A stretch of 64,000 nucleotides of DNA from Oxalobacteraceae bacterium (GTDB lineage: Bacteria; Pseudomonadota; Gammaproteobacteria; Burkholderiales; Burkholderiaceae_D): the NCBI GenBank assembly GCA_013284265.1, contig JABTBR010000003.1, forward strand, positions 1-64,000, given 5' to 3'. Position numbers and translations under genes: made by a program. The number at the start of each line of letters is the position of its first letter. Within the stretch, counting starts at the first letter, position 1. The notes under the pieces were generated by a model. That model made no database searches, was not told the origin of the DNA, and worked only from the letters and a program-made list of their open reading frames with translations. Below are positions 1 through 7,849 of this stretch, piece after piece.

Positions 1-33
1 GGAGTTGCCGGTGCACAGGATCAAAATGTTCAT
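1..33 (-). CDS. Arsenate reductase / low-molecular-weight phosphatase family protein, N-terminus only
   Basis: Only the first 11 codons are in the window; the gene runs off the left edge. Read on the minus strand from the ATG at 33 it gives MNILILCTGNS. This is the start of the low-molecular-weight protein tyrosine phosphatase fold (CxxNxCR-type P-loop beginning at Cys7) used by thioredoxin-coupled arsenate reductases. It lies 48 bases downstream of an ArsR gene on the same strand, which supports a role in arsenate reduction. The catalytic Arg and the rest of the protein cannot be seen, so an ordinary phosphatase is not excluded. Confidence 0.6.
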   Translation of the reverse strand, partial: MNILILCTGNS

Positions 34-81
34 GGTCAGCTTAGAAAAATAGAGTGGTGGAAAGAAGCGCTTCGGCGCTGC

Positions 82-429
82 TCAGGCGCAGCCCGCTGGC
101 GCTGGCAGGGAAGCGCAGTCCGGCAGCGCGGCAGGGGTACAGCGCTGGCCGCCGCAGCAGTTATCGGTCAAGAACGCGAGCACGCCATTCATGGTGTCGA
201 AATTGGCGCTATAGATGAGGAAACGGCCGTCCTGGCGAGCGCTGACCAAGCCTGCATGGCTGAGCTCCTTCAGGTGAAACGACAGCGAGGAGGGCGCCAG
301 CTCGAGCTGCTCGGCAATCTTGCTGGCCGCCAGCCCGGCCGGACCGATCTGCACCAGCAGGCGGAAGGCGGCCAGGCGGGATTCCTGCGCCAGCGCGGCC
401 AGCGCGGCCAGTACGTCTTGTGTTTCCAT
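82..429 (-). CDS. arsR: ArsR family transcriptional regulator, C-terminal Cys type
   Basis: 115-residue winged-helix repressor. The HTH is around residues 35-65 (KIAEQLELAPSSLSFHLKEL). There is no Cys pair in the DNA-recognition helix. Instead a cluster lies near the C-terminus (C91, C92, C97, then C105 and C114). The CC-x4-C spacing resembles the As(III) site of the Acidithiobacillus ferrooxidans ArsR (Cys95/96/102), so arsenite sensing is likely. It is divergent from the second ArsR at 584 and co-directional with the arsenate-reductase-like gene at 33. The start ATG at 429 has no strong Shine-Dalgarno. The family is secure; the inducer is inferred from the Cys pattern and neighbours. Confidence 0.88.
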   Translation of the reverse strand: METQDVLAALAALAQESRLAAFRLLVQIGPAGLAASKIAEQLELAPSSLSFHLKELSHAGLVSARQDGRFLIYSANFDTMNGVLAFLTDNCCGGQRCTPAALPDCASLPAPAGCA

Positions 430-525
430 CGGTGGTAGCTCGCATTGGTTTCATAGTTCAAGGATCATGGAAATATACACCAGGATGCCCGCTTGATACG
501 ACATTTCAAATAATATCGAAGTATC

Positions 526-555
526 TTGACAGCTTGATGACATCCACCGTATTCT
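526..555 (+). promoter_or_regulatory. Sigma-70-type promoter of the second arsR
   Basis: TTGACA at 526-531, an 18-base spacer and TATTCT at 550-555. Transcription would start at about 562, inside the dyad at 557-576, a layout expected for autorepression. Confidence 0.65.
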
Positions 556-556
556 T

Positions 557-576
557 CATTCGTTAATTGGCGAATG
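557..576. promoter_or_regulatory. Candidate ArsR operator O1
   Basis: Dyad CATTCG-N8-CGAATG directly downstream of the -10 element and just before the ArsR start at 584. The same ATTCG half-site recurs in the palindrome at 916-932, which supports recognition by one regulator. Which of the two ArsR proteins binds is not known. Confidence 0.6.
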
Positions 577-583
577 AGCTTGT

Positions 584-895
584 ATGACTAGTTGCTGTGA
601 GCTGGGGCCGAATGGCGTGCCCGTCGACGTGAACGCGGAACAGATCGCCCAGCTGTGCAAGGCGCTGGCCCATCCTGCGCGCGTGCAATTGCTGGCCTAT
701 CTGGCCGCCTATGGCGCCTGCTACTTTGGCAATCTGGCCGATGTATTGCCGCTGGCGCCATCGACGATTTCCCAGCATGTCAGCATCCTCAAGCAGGCCG
801 GCCTGATCCTGGGCTCGTCGGAAGAACAGCGGGTCTGCTATTGCATCAACCCGGAGCGGATTCAGCAACTGAAGGATCTGATCGGCCGGCTGTAA
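584..895 (+). CDS. arsR: ArsR/SmtB family transcriptional regulator, N-terminal Cys-pair type
   Basis: 103-residue winged-helix regulator. The HTH lies near residues 48-75 (NLADVLPLAPSTISQHVSIL). Cysteines occur at C4-C5 and C46, a layout resembling the Corynebacterium glutamicum ArsR As(III) site (Cys15, Cys16, Cys55), with additional C25, C79 and C81. It is the first gene of a plus-strand operon with the flavoprotein, hydroxylase and MFS genes, behind its own promoter (526-555) and a dyad at 557-576. It differs from the first ArsR in where its cysteines sit, so the two may have distinct sensitivities or targets. Confidence 0.85.
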   Translation: MTSCCELGPNGVPVDVNAEQIAQLCKALAHPARVQLLAYLAAYGACYFGNLADVLPLAPSTISQHVSILKQAGLILGSSEEQRVCYCINPERIQQLKDLIGRL

Positions 896-915
896 GTTTT
901 TTTGTCTAGTTATTC

Positions 916-932
916 GCTATTCGACGAATAGC
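916..932. promoter_or_regulatory. Candidate ArsR operator O2 (perfect palindrome)
   Basis: GCTATTCG-A-CGAATAGC is a perfect 8-bp inverted repeat with a 1-base centre in the gap between the second arsR and the flavoprotein gene. It shares the ATTCG half-site with O1. It could control an internal promoter for the downstream three genes, although no convincing -35/-10 pair was seen next to it. Confidence 0.5.
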
Positions 933-949
933 AAACAATGGAGAAAACC

Positions 950-2371
950 ATGCGCGCAACAACCTCCTCCCTTCCTGTCGCCGTCCTGGGCGCGGGGCCC
1001 ATTGGCCTGGCCGCGGCCGCCCACTTGATCGAGCGCGGCCTGACGCCGCTGATCTTCGAGGCCGCGGGATCGATCGCCGCCAACCTGCAATCGTATCGGC
1101 ATGTGCGCCTGTTCTCCCCGTGGCGCTACAACATCGACCAGGCCGCGCGGCGCCTGCTCGAGGGCGCCGGCTGGCAAGCGCCCGCAGCGGACGGGATGCC
1201 TGGCGCCGGGGAGCTGATCGCCCAATATCTGGCGCCGCTGGCGGCGCTGCCGCAACTTGCTCAAGGACTCAAGCTGGGGCACCGGGTGATCGCCGTCAGC
1301 CGCCAGGGTTTCGACAAGGTCACAACGGCCGGCCGCGACAAGGCGGCTTTCGTGATCCGCGTCGCCACGGCAGAGGGGGAGCGCGAGTTCCTGGCCAGCG
1401 CGGTGCTCGATGCGAGCGGCACCTGGTCGCAAGCCAATCCCCTGGGCGCGAATGGCTTGCCGGCGCTCGGCGAAGCTGAGCTATCGGGCAGAATCGCGTA
1501 CGGCATGCCGGACGTGCTCGGCACTGAGCGGGAACGTTATGCCGGACGCCGTGTGCTGGTGGTGGGCGCCGGCCATTCGGCGACGGGTACGCTGCTGGCC
1601 TTGGCGGAACTGGCCCGGCAAACGCCGGGAACCCAGCTTGTTTGGGCGCTAAGAGGCAGGCAGCTCACCAAGCTCTTCGGCGGCGGCGCGGCAGATGGCT
1701 TGCCGGCGCGCGGCGAACTCGGTGCCCGGCTCAAAGCGCTGGAGCAAGCGGGCAAGCTGGAATTGCATATGGGCTGTCGCATCGCTGCATTGCGCGAGCA
1801 TGGCGGCAAGATGCAGGTCGTGGACGAGTCGGGTATGGCGGTCATCGACGATATCGACGAGATCGTCGCCGCAACCGGCGCCCGGCCCGACCTGGGCCTG
1901 AGCAGGGAGCTGCGGGTGCGCAACGATCCCTGGCTGGAAAGCACCGATGCCCTTGCGCCCCTGATCGATCCCAATGCGCACAGCTGCGGCACGGTGCGTC
2001 CGCACGGCCACCGGGAGCTGGCACACCCCGAACCGGACTATTACGTCGTGGGCGCCAAGAGCTATGGCCGTGCGCCCAATTTCCTGATGGTCACGGGCTA
2101 CGAACAAGTGCGCTCGGTGGTGGCGGCGCTGGCCGGCGACCTGGTCGCGGCCGACGCGCTACAGCTGGAGCTGCCTGAGACGGGCGTGTGCCATACCGGG
2201 TTTTCTCCGGCGGATTCCGGCGCCAACGCCTGCTGCGGCGGTCCGGCGCCGGTGGGCAGCGGCAGTTGCTGCGCGCTCGATCGTACCGAAAAGGCGAAAG
2301 GCGCGGCCGGCTGCGCCACGTCGACGTCCTGCCGCCCGGCCGCCGCCGCCGCTTCCGGCTGCTGCCCCTGA
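950..2371 (+). CDS. FAD/NAD(P)-dependent flavoprotein monooxygenase with Cys-rich C-terminal tail
   Basis: 473 residues. A dinucleotide-binding motif GAGPIG lies at residues 14-19 and a second, GAGHSA, near residue 206, the two-site arrangement of flavin-dependent monooxygenase-type enzymes. The end of the protein carries about eight cysteines as CC, CC, C, C and CC groups in a low-complexity Ala/Gly/Ser stretch, suggesting a metalloid-binding tail. The start is placed at 950, not the in-frame ATG at 938, because GGAG at 940-943 sits 6 bases upstream of 950. It follows an ArsR gene and two candidate ArsR operators, so it probably acts on arsenicals or in thiol/arsenite chemistry (compare ArsO-type flavoproteins of ars operons). 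The substrate is unknown. Confidence 0.75.
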   Translation: MRATTSSLPVAVLGAGPIGLAAAAHLIERGLTPLIFEAAGSIAANLQSYRHVRLFSPWRYNIDQAARRLLEGAGWQAPAADGMPGAGELIAQYLAPLAALPQLAQGLKLGHRVIAVSRQGFDKVTTAGRDKAAFVIRVATAEGEREFLASAVLDASGTWSQANPLGANGLPALGEAELSGRIAYGMPDVLGTERERYAGRRVLVVGAGHSATGTLLALAELARQTPGTQLVWALRGRQLTKLFGGGAADGLPARGELGARLKALEQAGKLELHMGCRIAALREHGGKMQVVDESGMAVIDDIDEIVAATGARPDLGLSRELRVRNDPWLESTDALAPLIDPNAHSCGTVRPHGHRELAHPEPDYYVVGAKSYGRAPNFLMVTGYEQVRSVVAALAGDLVAADALQLELPETGVCHTGFSPADSGANACCGGPAPVGSGSCCALDRTEKAKGAAGCATSTSCRPAAAAASGCCP

Positions 2372-2388
2372 GCGCGCAGGAGATGATG

Positions 2389-3303
2389 ATGCGCACGCTT
2401 CCCACTCTTCGCATTCTGCGCATTTTGCGCATGCTGATTCCCCGCTGCCTGCTGCCGGCGTCGCTGCTGGCGAGTGGCCTGGCGTTCTGGTACGCGCGTG
2501 AAACCGGCGGCGACCTGCAACTGGCCCTGGCGCTGCCGGCGGCGCTGATCCTGCTGGCGGGCATGGCCGCCGAACGGCTGTTGCCGTATCGGGCCGACTG
2601 GAGCGTCGCCCAGGGCGACACGCGTACCGATGCCAGCAGCGCCGCGCTGCTGTTCGGCGTGGTCGATCCTGCGCTGAAATGGCTGTTGCCGCTCGTGCTG
2701 ACGGCGCAACTGGCCCCGGCCAGCGCGGCGGCAGGCTGGGCTTCCCTGCCTTTCCTGGCGCAGTTGCTGATCGCTACCTTGCTGGCCGAATTTTCCAGCT
2801 ACTGGGCGCACCGCTTGCACCATGCGCTGCCCGGCCTGTGGTGGCTGCATGCGCTGCATCACGGCAGTGGCCGCCTGTACGCCTTGAATAATTTCCGGAT
2901 TCATCCGCTGAACTATATGATCAACTACCTGTTCTGCATCGGTCCGCTGCTGTTGCTGGGCGTGCCGGCGGACGTGATCCTGGCCTACCTCGCGCTGAGC
3001 TATCCGGTGCTGATGCTGCAGCATGCCAACCTGCCGCTGCGCAGTGGCTGGCTGAATCACGTGTTCAGCACCAATGAAGTCCATCGCTGGCACCATGCCG
3101 ACACGCCAGGCGAGGGCGAGCATAACTTCGGCCGCGCGCTGGTGCTGTGGGACAAGGTGTTCGGAACCTTCCGCTACCTGCCGGGCCGCGACGATCCGCG
3201 GCGCGTGGGCTTGTACCGCGGCGCCAACTACCCGGCCCGGGCGCCGTTTTTGCATCAGGTGCTGTCGCTGCGCCTGCCAAGCTGCTGCCGCGCGGCGGCC
3301 TGA
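2389..3303 (+). CDS. Sterol desaturase / fatty acid hydroxylase superfamily membrane protein
   Basis: 304 residues with several hydrophobic N-terminal and central segments. It has the three histidine boxes of the integral-membrane di-iron hydroxylase superfamily: HRLHH (H141, H144, H145), HALHH (H154, H157, H158) and HRWHH (H232, H235, H236). These predict O2-dependent hydroxylation or desaturation of a lipid-like substrate. AGGAG at 2378-2382 supports ATG 2389 out of three consecutive ATGs. The gene starts 17 bases after the flavoprotein stop and its own stop abuts the next ribosome site, so it is operonic. Its role in an arsenic operon is not established; modification of a membrane or organoarsenical compound is speculation. 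Confidence 0.8.
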   Translation: MRTLPTLRILRILRMLIPRCLLPASLLASGLAFWYARETGGDLQLALALPAALILLAGMAAERLLPYRADWSVAQGDTRTDASSAALLFGVVDPALKWLLPLVLTAQLAPASAAAGWASLPFLAQLLIATLLAEFSSYWAHRLHHALPGLWWLHALHHGSGRLYALNNFRIHPLNYMINYLFCIGPLLLLGVPADVILAYLALSYPVLMLQHANLPLRSGWLNHVFSTNEVHRWHHADTPGEGEHNFGRALVLWDKVFGTFRYLPGRDDPRRVGLYRGANYPARAPFLHQVLSLRLPSCCRAAA

Positions 3304-3313
3304 GGAGAGCACA

Positions 3314-4543
3314 ATGCAACAAGCATGGCGAGTCATCGGCATCCTGGGCTTCACGCAAATCATGTCCTGGGGCGCGCTGTACTACGCCTTCGGCGTGCTG
3401 GCGCCGGCCATCCGGCAAGCGCTGGGCTTGCCATCCGAACTGATCTACGGCGCCTTCTCCTGGGCCATCCTGGTGGCCGGGCTGGCGGCCACGCCGGTCG
3501 GCATGGCAATCGACCGCATCGGCGGCCGCTACGTCATGGCCGCCGGCTCGCTGGCCTGCGGTGGCGGTTTGATGTGGCTGGGCCATTGCGATGGCGCCGG
3601 CGCCTATTTCGGCGCGTGGACCTTGCTCGGCCTCGGCATGGCGCTCAGCCTGTACGAGGCCGCTTTTGCCACCATCAACCGCAAGGCCGACGATGGCGGA
3701 CGCCAGGCCATTTCCACGCTGACCTTGTTCGGCGGCTTCGCCAGCACCATTTTCTGGCCGCTGACGGCCCAGCTCAACGCGGCGCTGGGCTGGCGCCAGA
3801 CCTATCTGTGCTACGCCGCGGTGCAACTGCTGCTCTGCCTTCCGCTACACCTTCTGTTGGGCAAGGACGGCGCAAGGCAGCGGCTGACGGCCGTCAACGG
3901 TGCGGCCCGCGCGCATACGCTGGGCGAGGCGCTGCGCCATCCGGCCTTTTGGACACTGGCCGGCGCGTTCGCCGCCAATGCCTTGATCTTCTCGGCGCTG
4001 TCGGTGCATCTGTTACCGTTGATTCAAGACTTCGGACACGCGGCCAGCCTGGCGGTGTTGCTGCTCACGCTGATCGGACCGATGCAGGTGGTGGGGCGTC
4101 TGCTCGAACGCCTGTGGGCGCACCGGGTCACGCCGCAACTGGTGGGACAACTGACCTTTGCCACGCTGCCCGCCGCCATCCTGGTGCTGCTGCTGTTCGG
4201 CAGCCAGGCCTGGGCGGTGTCGCTGTTCTGCGTGTTGTACGGGCTCAGCAACGGAGTGTTGACCATCCTGCGCGGCACCCTGCCGCAGGCGCTGTTCGGG
4301 CGGGAGCACTATGGCGCCATTTCGGGTGCGATGGCGGGACCGGCGCTGCTGGCGAAGGCGGCCGGGCCGCTGGCGGCGGCCATGGTGTTGCGCGCCCATG
4401 GGGAGCCGACGCTGTTGCTGTGGGGCCTGCTGGCCATCGCGGGCGGCGCGCTGCTGCTGTACTGGCATGCGCATGGGCAGCGGGCCAGCGCAGCCGGCGT
4501 AGCGGAAGGTCTCCAGGCCAGAGCGGGGTGGCCATCGTCCTGA
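3314..4543 (+). CDS. MFS transporter
   Basis: 409 residues with a 12-helix-like hydrophobic profile and an MFS loop 2-3 signature variant (GMAIDRIGGRYVMAAG) near residues 60-75. It starts at ATG 3314, preceded by AGGAG at 3303-3307, 10 bases after the hydroxylase stop, so it is the last gene of the ArsR-flavoprotein-hydroxylase operon. By position it may export an arsenical or the product of the upstream enzymes. Nothing in the sequence itself defines the substrate. The longer open frame upstream of 3314 overlaps the hydroxylase and is not used. Confidence 0.8.
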   Translation: MQQAWRVIGILGFTQIMSWGALYYAFGVLAPAIRQALGLPSELIYGAFSWAILVAGLAATPVGMAIDRIGGRYVMAAGSLACGGGLMWLGHCDGAGAYFGAWTLLGLGMALSLYEAAFATINRKADDGGRQAISTLTLFGGFASTIFWPLTAQLNAALGWRQTYLCYAAVQLLLCLPLHLLLGKDGARQRLTAVNGAARAHTLGEALRHPAFWTLAGAFAANALIFSALSVHLLPLIQDFGHAASLAVLLLTLIGPMQVVGRLLERLWAHRVTPQLVGQLTFATLPAAILVLLLFGSQAWAVSLFCVLYGLSNGVLTILRGTLPQALFGREHYGAISGAMAGPALLAKAAGPLAAAMVLRAHGEPTLLLWGLLAIAGGALLLYWHAHGQRASAAGVAEGLQARAGWPSS

Positions 4544-4765
4544 TGGCAGGCATGCCCGAATCCATTCAGCATAAGGGCTTGGGACCGAAATCGGCCGTTG
4601 CAATGCTTGGGAAATCGTCAACGTCAAGCGCTTCAAAAACGCTGGCCGAAGTTGAACCGCGAAGGCGGACAGAGTTCGCTTGACTGCCTCACATTTTCCA
4701 GCCGTCGACAGTGTTGGCGCCGTAAAACAAGCCCACACTGGAGCAAAATGGGATCGACAGAATGG
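4544..4765. other. Intergenic region between converging operons
   Basis: 222 bases between the plus-strand ars-associated operon and the end of the minus-strand sulfur operon. No convincing gene or strong intrinsic terminator was found. Confidence 0.4.
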
Positions 4766-5467
4766 TTATTCATCGTGGGGAAGTCCCAGATTTTTGTTCG
4801 CCGGTACGGCGACGTCAATCAATTTTGGCTTGGGTAAATTCAACCCGGCCATCAACACGACGAAATCTTCCAGACTGCGGCCGGCAAGGCGCGCGTTGTG
4901 CCGCTTCTCCCACCCGATCGTCGATACCGACTGCCCCCGGTAGTCGTGTCCGGGCCACATGCGCGTTGAGTCAGGCAAGGCAAACAGCTTGCCAACGACG
5001 CTGGCGTACAGCGCTGCCGAGCTGCCGCTCTGGAAATCGGTACGGCCGCAGCCGTCGATGAGCAGTGTGTCGCCCGCAAAAACATTGCCGCGCCAGACAT
5101 AACTGACGCTGCCGGCGGTATGGCCGGGAGTGTGCAGCACTTCGATGCGCTCGTTCTGGCCGAAGCGGATGACGTCACCATCGCTCAGTTGCAGCTCGGC
5201 CGGCGCGATGCCGCAGCCGGACGGCACGGCGGCCTGGGCCCCCGTCACTTGGCGCAGCTTGCCGGCCGAGGTCACGTGGTCGGCGTGGGCGTGGGTTTCC
5301 AGCACGTAGACAAGGCGCAGGCCGAGCCGCTCCAGGTGCGCCAGATCGCGCTGCCAATGGCGCTCGACGGGGTCGATGATCACCGCCGAGGTGTCGTCGT
5401 CGGCCACCAGTATATAAGTAAAAGTCGACGATTCGACATCGAACAGCTGTATGGGATGGATCATCAT
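4766..5467 (-). CDS. MBL-fold persulfide dioxygenase (ETHE1/Blh type)
   Basis: 233-residue metallo-beta-lactamase-fold protein. The metal motif is HAHADH (H59, H61, D63, H64), with H116 in HTPGHT, D133 in FAGDT and H174 in PGHDY. These match the mononuclear-iron ETHE1 set, and GCGRTDFQ is typical of ETHE1 rather than glyoxalase II. ETHE1 oxidises glutathione persulfide to sulfite. It is the last gene of the BigR-type operon, next to a TauE/SafE exporter that could remove the sulfite. GGAGA precedes the ATG pair at 5467. Confidence 0.88.
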   Translation of the reverse strand: MMIHPIQLFDVESSTFTYILVADDDTSAVIIDPVERHWQRDLAHLERLGLRLVYVLETHAHADHVTSAGKLRQVTGAQAAVPSGCGIAPAELQLSDGDVIRFGQNERIEVLHTPGHTAGSVSYVWRGNVFAGDTLLIDGCGRTDFQSGSSAALYASVVGKLFALPDSTRMWPGHDYRGQSVSTIGWEKRHNARLAGRSLEDFVVLMAGLNLPKPKLIDVAVPANKNLGLPHDE

Positions 5468-5501
5468 CGCGGGTCTCCGGGCAAGAAAATGGACTGCATG
5501 G

Positions 5502-6302
5502 TCAAAGGGTCGACTTGACGATCATGCCGACGGCGACTGCCGCCGAGACGATCGCAAAGCCGATCTGGAGATGGGGGCCTGCCAGGCGCGCCGACAGCAG
5601 GCGGCCACCGAGCATGCCGACCAGGGCGCCGGCGGAAAACGGCAATGCCACCGGCCAGACGATGCCGCCGCTGGCGGCGCTGGCGGCGACGCCCGTCAGC
5701 GAGACCAGCGCGATCACCGCCAGCGAGGTGGCCACCACCGAGCGTATCGGCAAATCGGTGTAGCGCTGCAGGGCCGGCACCATGACGAAGCCGCCACCTA
5801 CGCCCAGCAGTCCGGACAACAGGCCCGCGACTGTGCCCGACAAGGTCAGCGCGCGGGCGCAGCCGCTGGTCCAGGTGAAACGCCCGGTGTCGGCGCTGCG
5901 TTGGCAGGGATACGGGGTAGGGGAGCGTGGCGCGGGCGCCCCGGATGGATGCCGCGCCTGGCGCCAGGTGCGCACGGCGACCAGCAATAGAACCACGGCG
6001 AACAGCATGGTCAGCCAGCGGTTGTCGATGCGATGCGCCAGCCACAGGCCCCCGGGCGACAGCAGCATGCCGGCGACGGCGATCAGCAGCGCCGCACGGT
6101 AGCGAACGATGCCGTCGCGCAAACCGAGCAGCGCGCCCAGCGTCGCCGCCATGCCGACCGCCAGCAGGCCGATCGGTCCGGCCTGGGCGACCCCCATCGG
6201 GATGCCGAACACCAGCAGCGGCACGGCCAGGATGCCGCCGCCGGCGCCAGTGAGCGCCAGGATGAGGCCGACGACCAGGCCCAGTGCGAGTGCGCTCAGC
6301 AT
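5502..6302 (-). CDS. Sulfite exporter TauE/SafE family protein
   Basis: 266-residue inner-membrane protein with about eight hydrophobic segments in two halves, each with the glycine-rich pattern of the family (GAGGGILAVPLL early, GVGGGFVMVP in the second half). The two halves are joined by a hydrophilic loop of about 40 residues. It lies between the ETHE1-type enzyme and YeeE/YedE genes in the same operon, which fits export of sulfite or another sulfur oxyanion produced by persulfide oxidation. Substrate direction is inferred from context. Confidence 0.85.
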   Translation of the reverse strand: MLSALALGLVVGLILALTGAGGGILAVPLLVFGIPMGVAQAGPIGLLAVGMAATLGALLGLRDGIVRYRAALLIAVAGMLLSPGGLWLAHRIDNRWLTMLFAVVLLLVAVRTWRQARHPSGAPAPRSPTPYPCQRSADTGRFTWTSGCARALTLSGTVAGLLSGLLGVGGGFVMVPALQRYTDLPIRSVVATSLAVIALVSLTGVAASAASGGIVWPVALPFSAGALVGMLGGRLLSARLAGPHLQIGFAIVSAAVAVGMIVKSTL

Positions 6303-6315
6303 GATGATGGCGTCG

Positions 6316-6750
6316 TCACGCCGCTTGCCTGCGCAGCCTTGAAACGCGCTCGAGCAGGGCGAATATCACCATGCCGGCAAGCATCGCCGCGCTGAAGACG
6401 AGCGGCTTGGCGCCGCCGCCGGCGAGCGAGGCCAGCGCCGGGCCGGGGCAGTAGCCGGCCAAGCCCCAACCGGCACCGAAGGCCAGGCCGCCGAACACCA
6501 GGCGGCGGTCGATGTGGGTGGCGGTCGGCAGCCTGATGGTGTCGCCGAGCAGGGACTTGTCGCGTCTGGCCGCAAAGGCAAACGCCACCAGGCCGACAGC
6601 GATGGCGCCGCCCATGACGAAGGCGAGCGAGGGATCCCAGCGGCCAGCCAGGTCGAGAAAACCGATGACCTTGGACGGATCGGTCATGCCCGAGACGATC
6701 AGGCCGATGCCGAACAGCAGGCCGCTGGCCAGTGCCGTGATGATGTGCAT
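6316..6750 (-). CDS. YeeE/YedE-type (DUF6691) membrane protein, C-terminal-half type (PmpB-like)
   Basis: 144 residues with four hydrophobic segments and the signature GLAGYCPGPALASL, found in the second half of full-length YeeE/YedE thiosulfate/sulfur transporters. The start is placed at 6750, where GGAG precedes the ATG on the minus strand; the longer open frame has no hydrophobic start. It is paired with the next gene, which carries the other half. The split pair occurs with sulfur-responsive ArsR repressors (PmpA/PmpB genes) and probably forms a two-subunit transporter for a sulfur compound. Confidence 0.82.
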   Translation of the reverse strand: MHIITALASGLLFGIGLIVSGMTDPSKVIGFLDLAGRWDPSLAFVMGGAIAVGLVAFAFAARRDKSLLGDTIRLPTATHIDRRLVFGGLAFGAGWGLAGYCPGPALASLAGGGAKPLVFSAAMLAGMVIFALLERVSRLRRQAA

Positions 6751-6760
6751 GATGCGCTCC

Positions 6761-7192
6761 TTATCCAGCGATGTGGCGAACGATGAAAACGGTGACAAAA
6801 CCGGCGGCCATGAAGGCGATGGTCGCCACCAGCGAGCGCGGCGAGCGACGCGACAGCCCGCATACGCCGTGGCCGCTGGTGCAGCCCGCGCCGTAACGCG
6901 TGCCGACGCCCACCAATAAGCCAGCCACCACCAGGGTTGCCATGTCGGCATCGACCTGCACCTGCGGCAGCGTGGTGAACAAGCCGTAGGCCAGCGGCGC
7001 GCCGACTAGACCCAGCAGGAAAGCGATGCGCCATGCGATGTCGCCGCGCGGCCACTCGAGCAGCCCGCCCAGGATGCCGCTGATGCCGGCGATACGCCCA
7101 TTGAAAAGTAAAAACAGCGCGGCGGCCAGCCCGATCACTACGCCGCCGACCAGCGACGCCCACGGCGTGAAATGCGTCCAGTCGATCATCAT
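6761..7192 (-). CDS. YeeE/YedE family membrane protein, N-terminal-half type (PmpA-like)
   Basis: 143 residues with four hydrophobic segments and the motif [15 protein letters not shown], the first-half signature of YeeE/YedE. The conserved Cys is thought to bind thiosulfate-type sulfur. The start ATG at 7192 overlaps the stop of the ArsR-family regulator (ATGA), and AAGGAG lies 7 bases upstream, indicating translational coupling. It ends 10 bases before the companion half-protein gene. The long upstream frame in the same phase overlaps the regulator and is a shadow. Confidence 0.84.
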   Translation of the reverse strand: MMIDWTHFTPWASLVGGVVIGLAAALFLLFNGRIAGISGILGGLLEWPRGDIAWRIAFLLGLVGAPLAYGLFTTLPQVQVDADMATLVVAGLLVGVGTRYGAGCTSGHGVCGLSRRSPRSLVATIAFMAAGFVTVFIVRHIAG

Positions 7193-7521
7193 GGTGTTGC
7201 TCCTTCCGGTTTGCCGCAATACAGCTGATACAGCACCTGCATCACCGCCAGCGCCTCGCTGCTGGCGATGTCGTAGAAAATCTGCTTGCCTTCGCGGCGG
7301 GTGCTCACCAGTGCCTGCTCGCGCAGCACACCGAGCTGCTGCGACAGGGTGGGCTGCAGGATTCCCAGGCTGGCTTCCAGTTCGTTTACGCACAGCGGCC
7401 CCTGACTGAGCTGGCACAGCAGCAGCAGCCGGTCGGGGTTGGCAAGCACTTTCAGCAGCCCGCACGCCTGGGTGGCGGCGGCGCGCATGGCGGCGGGGTT
7501 GAAGTCGTTGGATGGATTCAT
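7189..7521 (-). CDS. ArsR-family sulfide/persulfide-responsive repressor (BigR/SqrR type)
   Basis: 110 residues. C36 (LLLLC) and C102 (LYC) are 66 residues apart, exactly the spacing of the redox pair in BigR (Cys42/Cys108) and SqrR (Cys41/Cys107), which form a polysulfide bridge on exposure to persulfides and release DNA. C20 and C44 are extra. It heads an operon of two YeeE/YedE halves, TauE/SafE and ETHE1-type dioxygenase, the canonical BigR regulon. Autoregulation through the AT-rich region at 7543-7586 is likely. Confidence 0.88.
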   Translation of the reverse strand: MNPSNDFNPAAMRAAATQACGLLKVLANPDRLLLLCQLSQGPLCVNELEASLGILQPTLSQQLGVLREQALVSTRREGKQIFYDIASSEALAVMQVLYQLYCGKPEGATP

Positions 7522-7542
7522 GGGGGGATAGTTCCTTGTACA

Positions 7543-7586
7543 TCAATATATGAAATTATTATATATCAAAATACATAATATGAAAT
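7543..7586. promoter_or_regulatory. AT-rich promoter/operator of the sulfur operon
   Basis: A very AT-rich block in otherwise GC-rich DNA with repeated ATATGAAAT elements and partial dyads. On the minus strand it contains TATAAT (complement of 7558-7563) with a weak TTTCAT 16 bases upstream. It sits immediately before the BigR-type gene and is the best candidate for its operator and promoter. Confidence 0.5.
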
Positions 7587-7816
7587 GCCTATTTTGACGG
7601 CGCCATTCCCCGGCGTGCATCGGTCGAGGATGCGTCAAGTGCGCGCGGCATTTGCTGGCCGCAGACAGGGGTCTCCGCGAAGGCGGCAGGCGGACGATCT
7701 GCACCTCACCCACCCACCGCGGGATGGCTTTGTTTTGCGGGTTTTCGCCACACGGAGGGCTTAACTGTGACGATTTGTGCGGGTAAAGTGACGATGGCCA
7801 GCAGGAAGCCCGGGGC
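7587..7816. other. Intergenic DNA with no recognised feature
   Basis: Remainder of the divergent gap between the sulfur operon and the TetR gene. No open frame with a plausible ribosome site, no RNA gene and no strong inverted repeat was seen. Confidence 0.4.
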
Positions 7817-7845
7817 TTGACGCACCCCGCGCCGCCGTCTATATT
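7817..7845 (+). promoter_or_regulatory. Sigma-70-type promoter of the TetR gene
   Basis: TTGACG at 7817-7822, a 17-base spacer and TATATT at 7840-7845. The transcript would begin near 7852, giving a leader of about 25 bases with no obvious Shine-Dalgarno. Confidence 0.6.
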
Positions 7846-7849
7846 AATG

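Noticed and set aside
4598..4837. 79-codon plus-strand frame after the MFS gene
   Set aside because: Lacks a Shine-Dalgarno and overlaps the 3' end of the ETHE1-type gene on the other strand.
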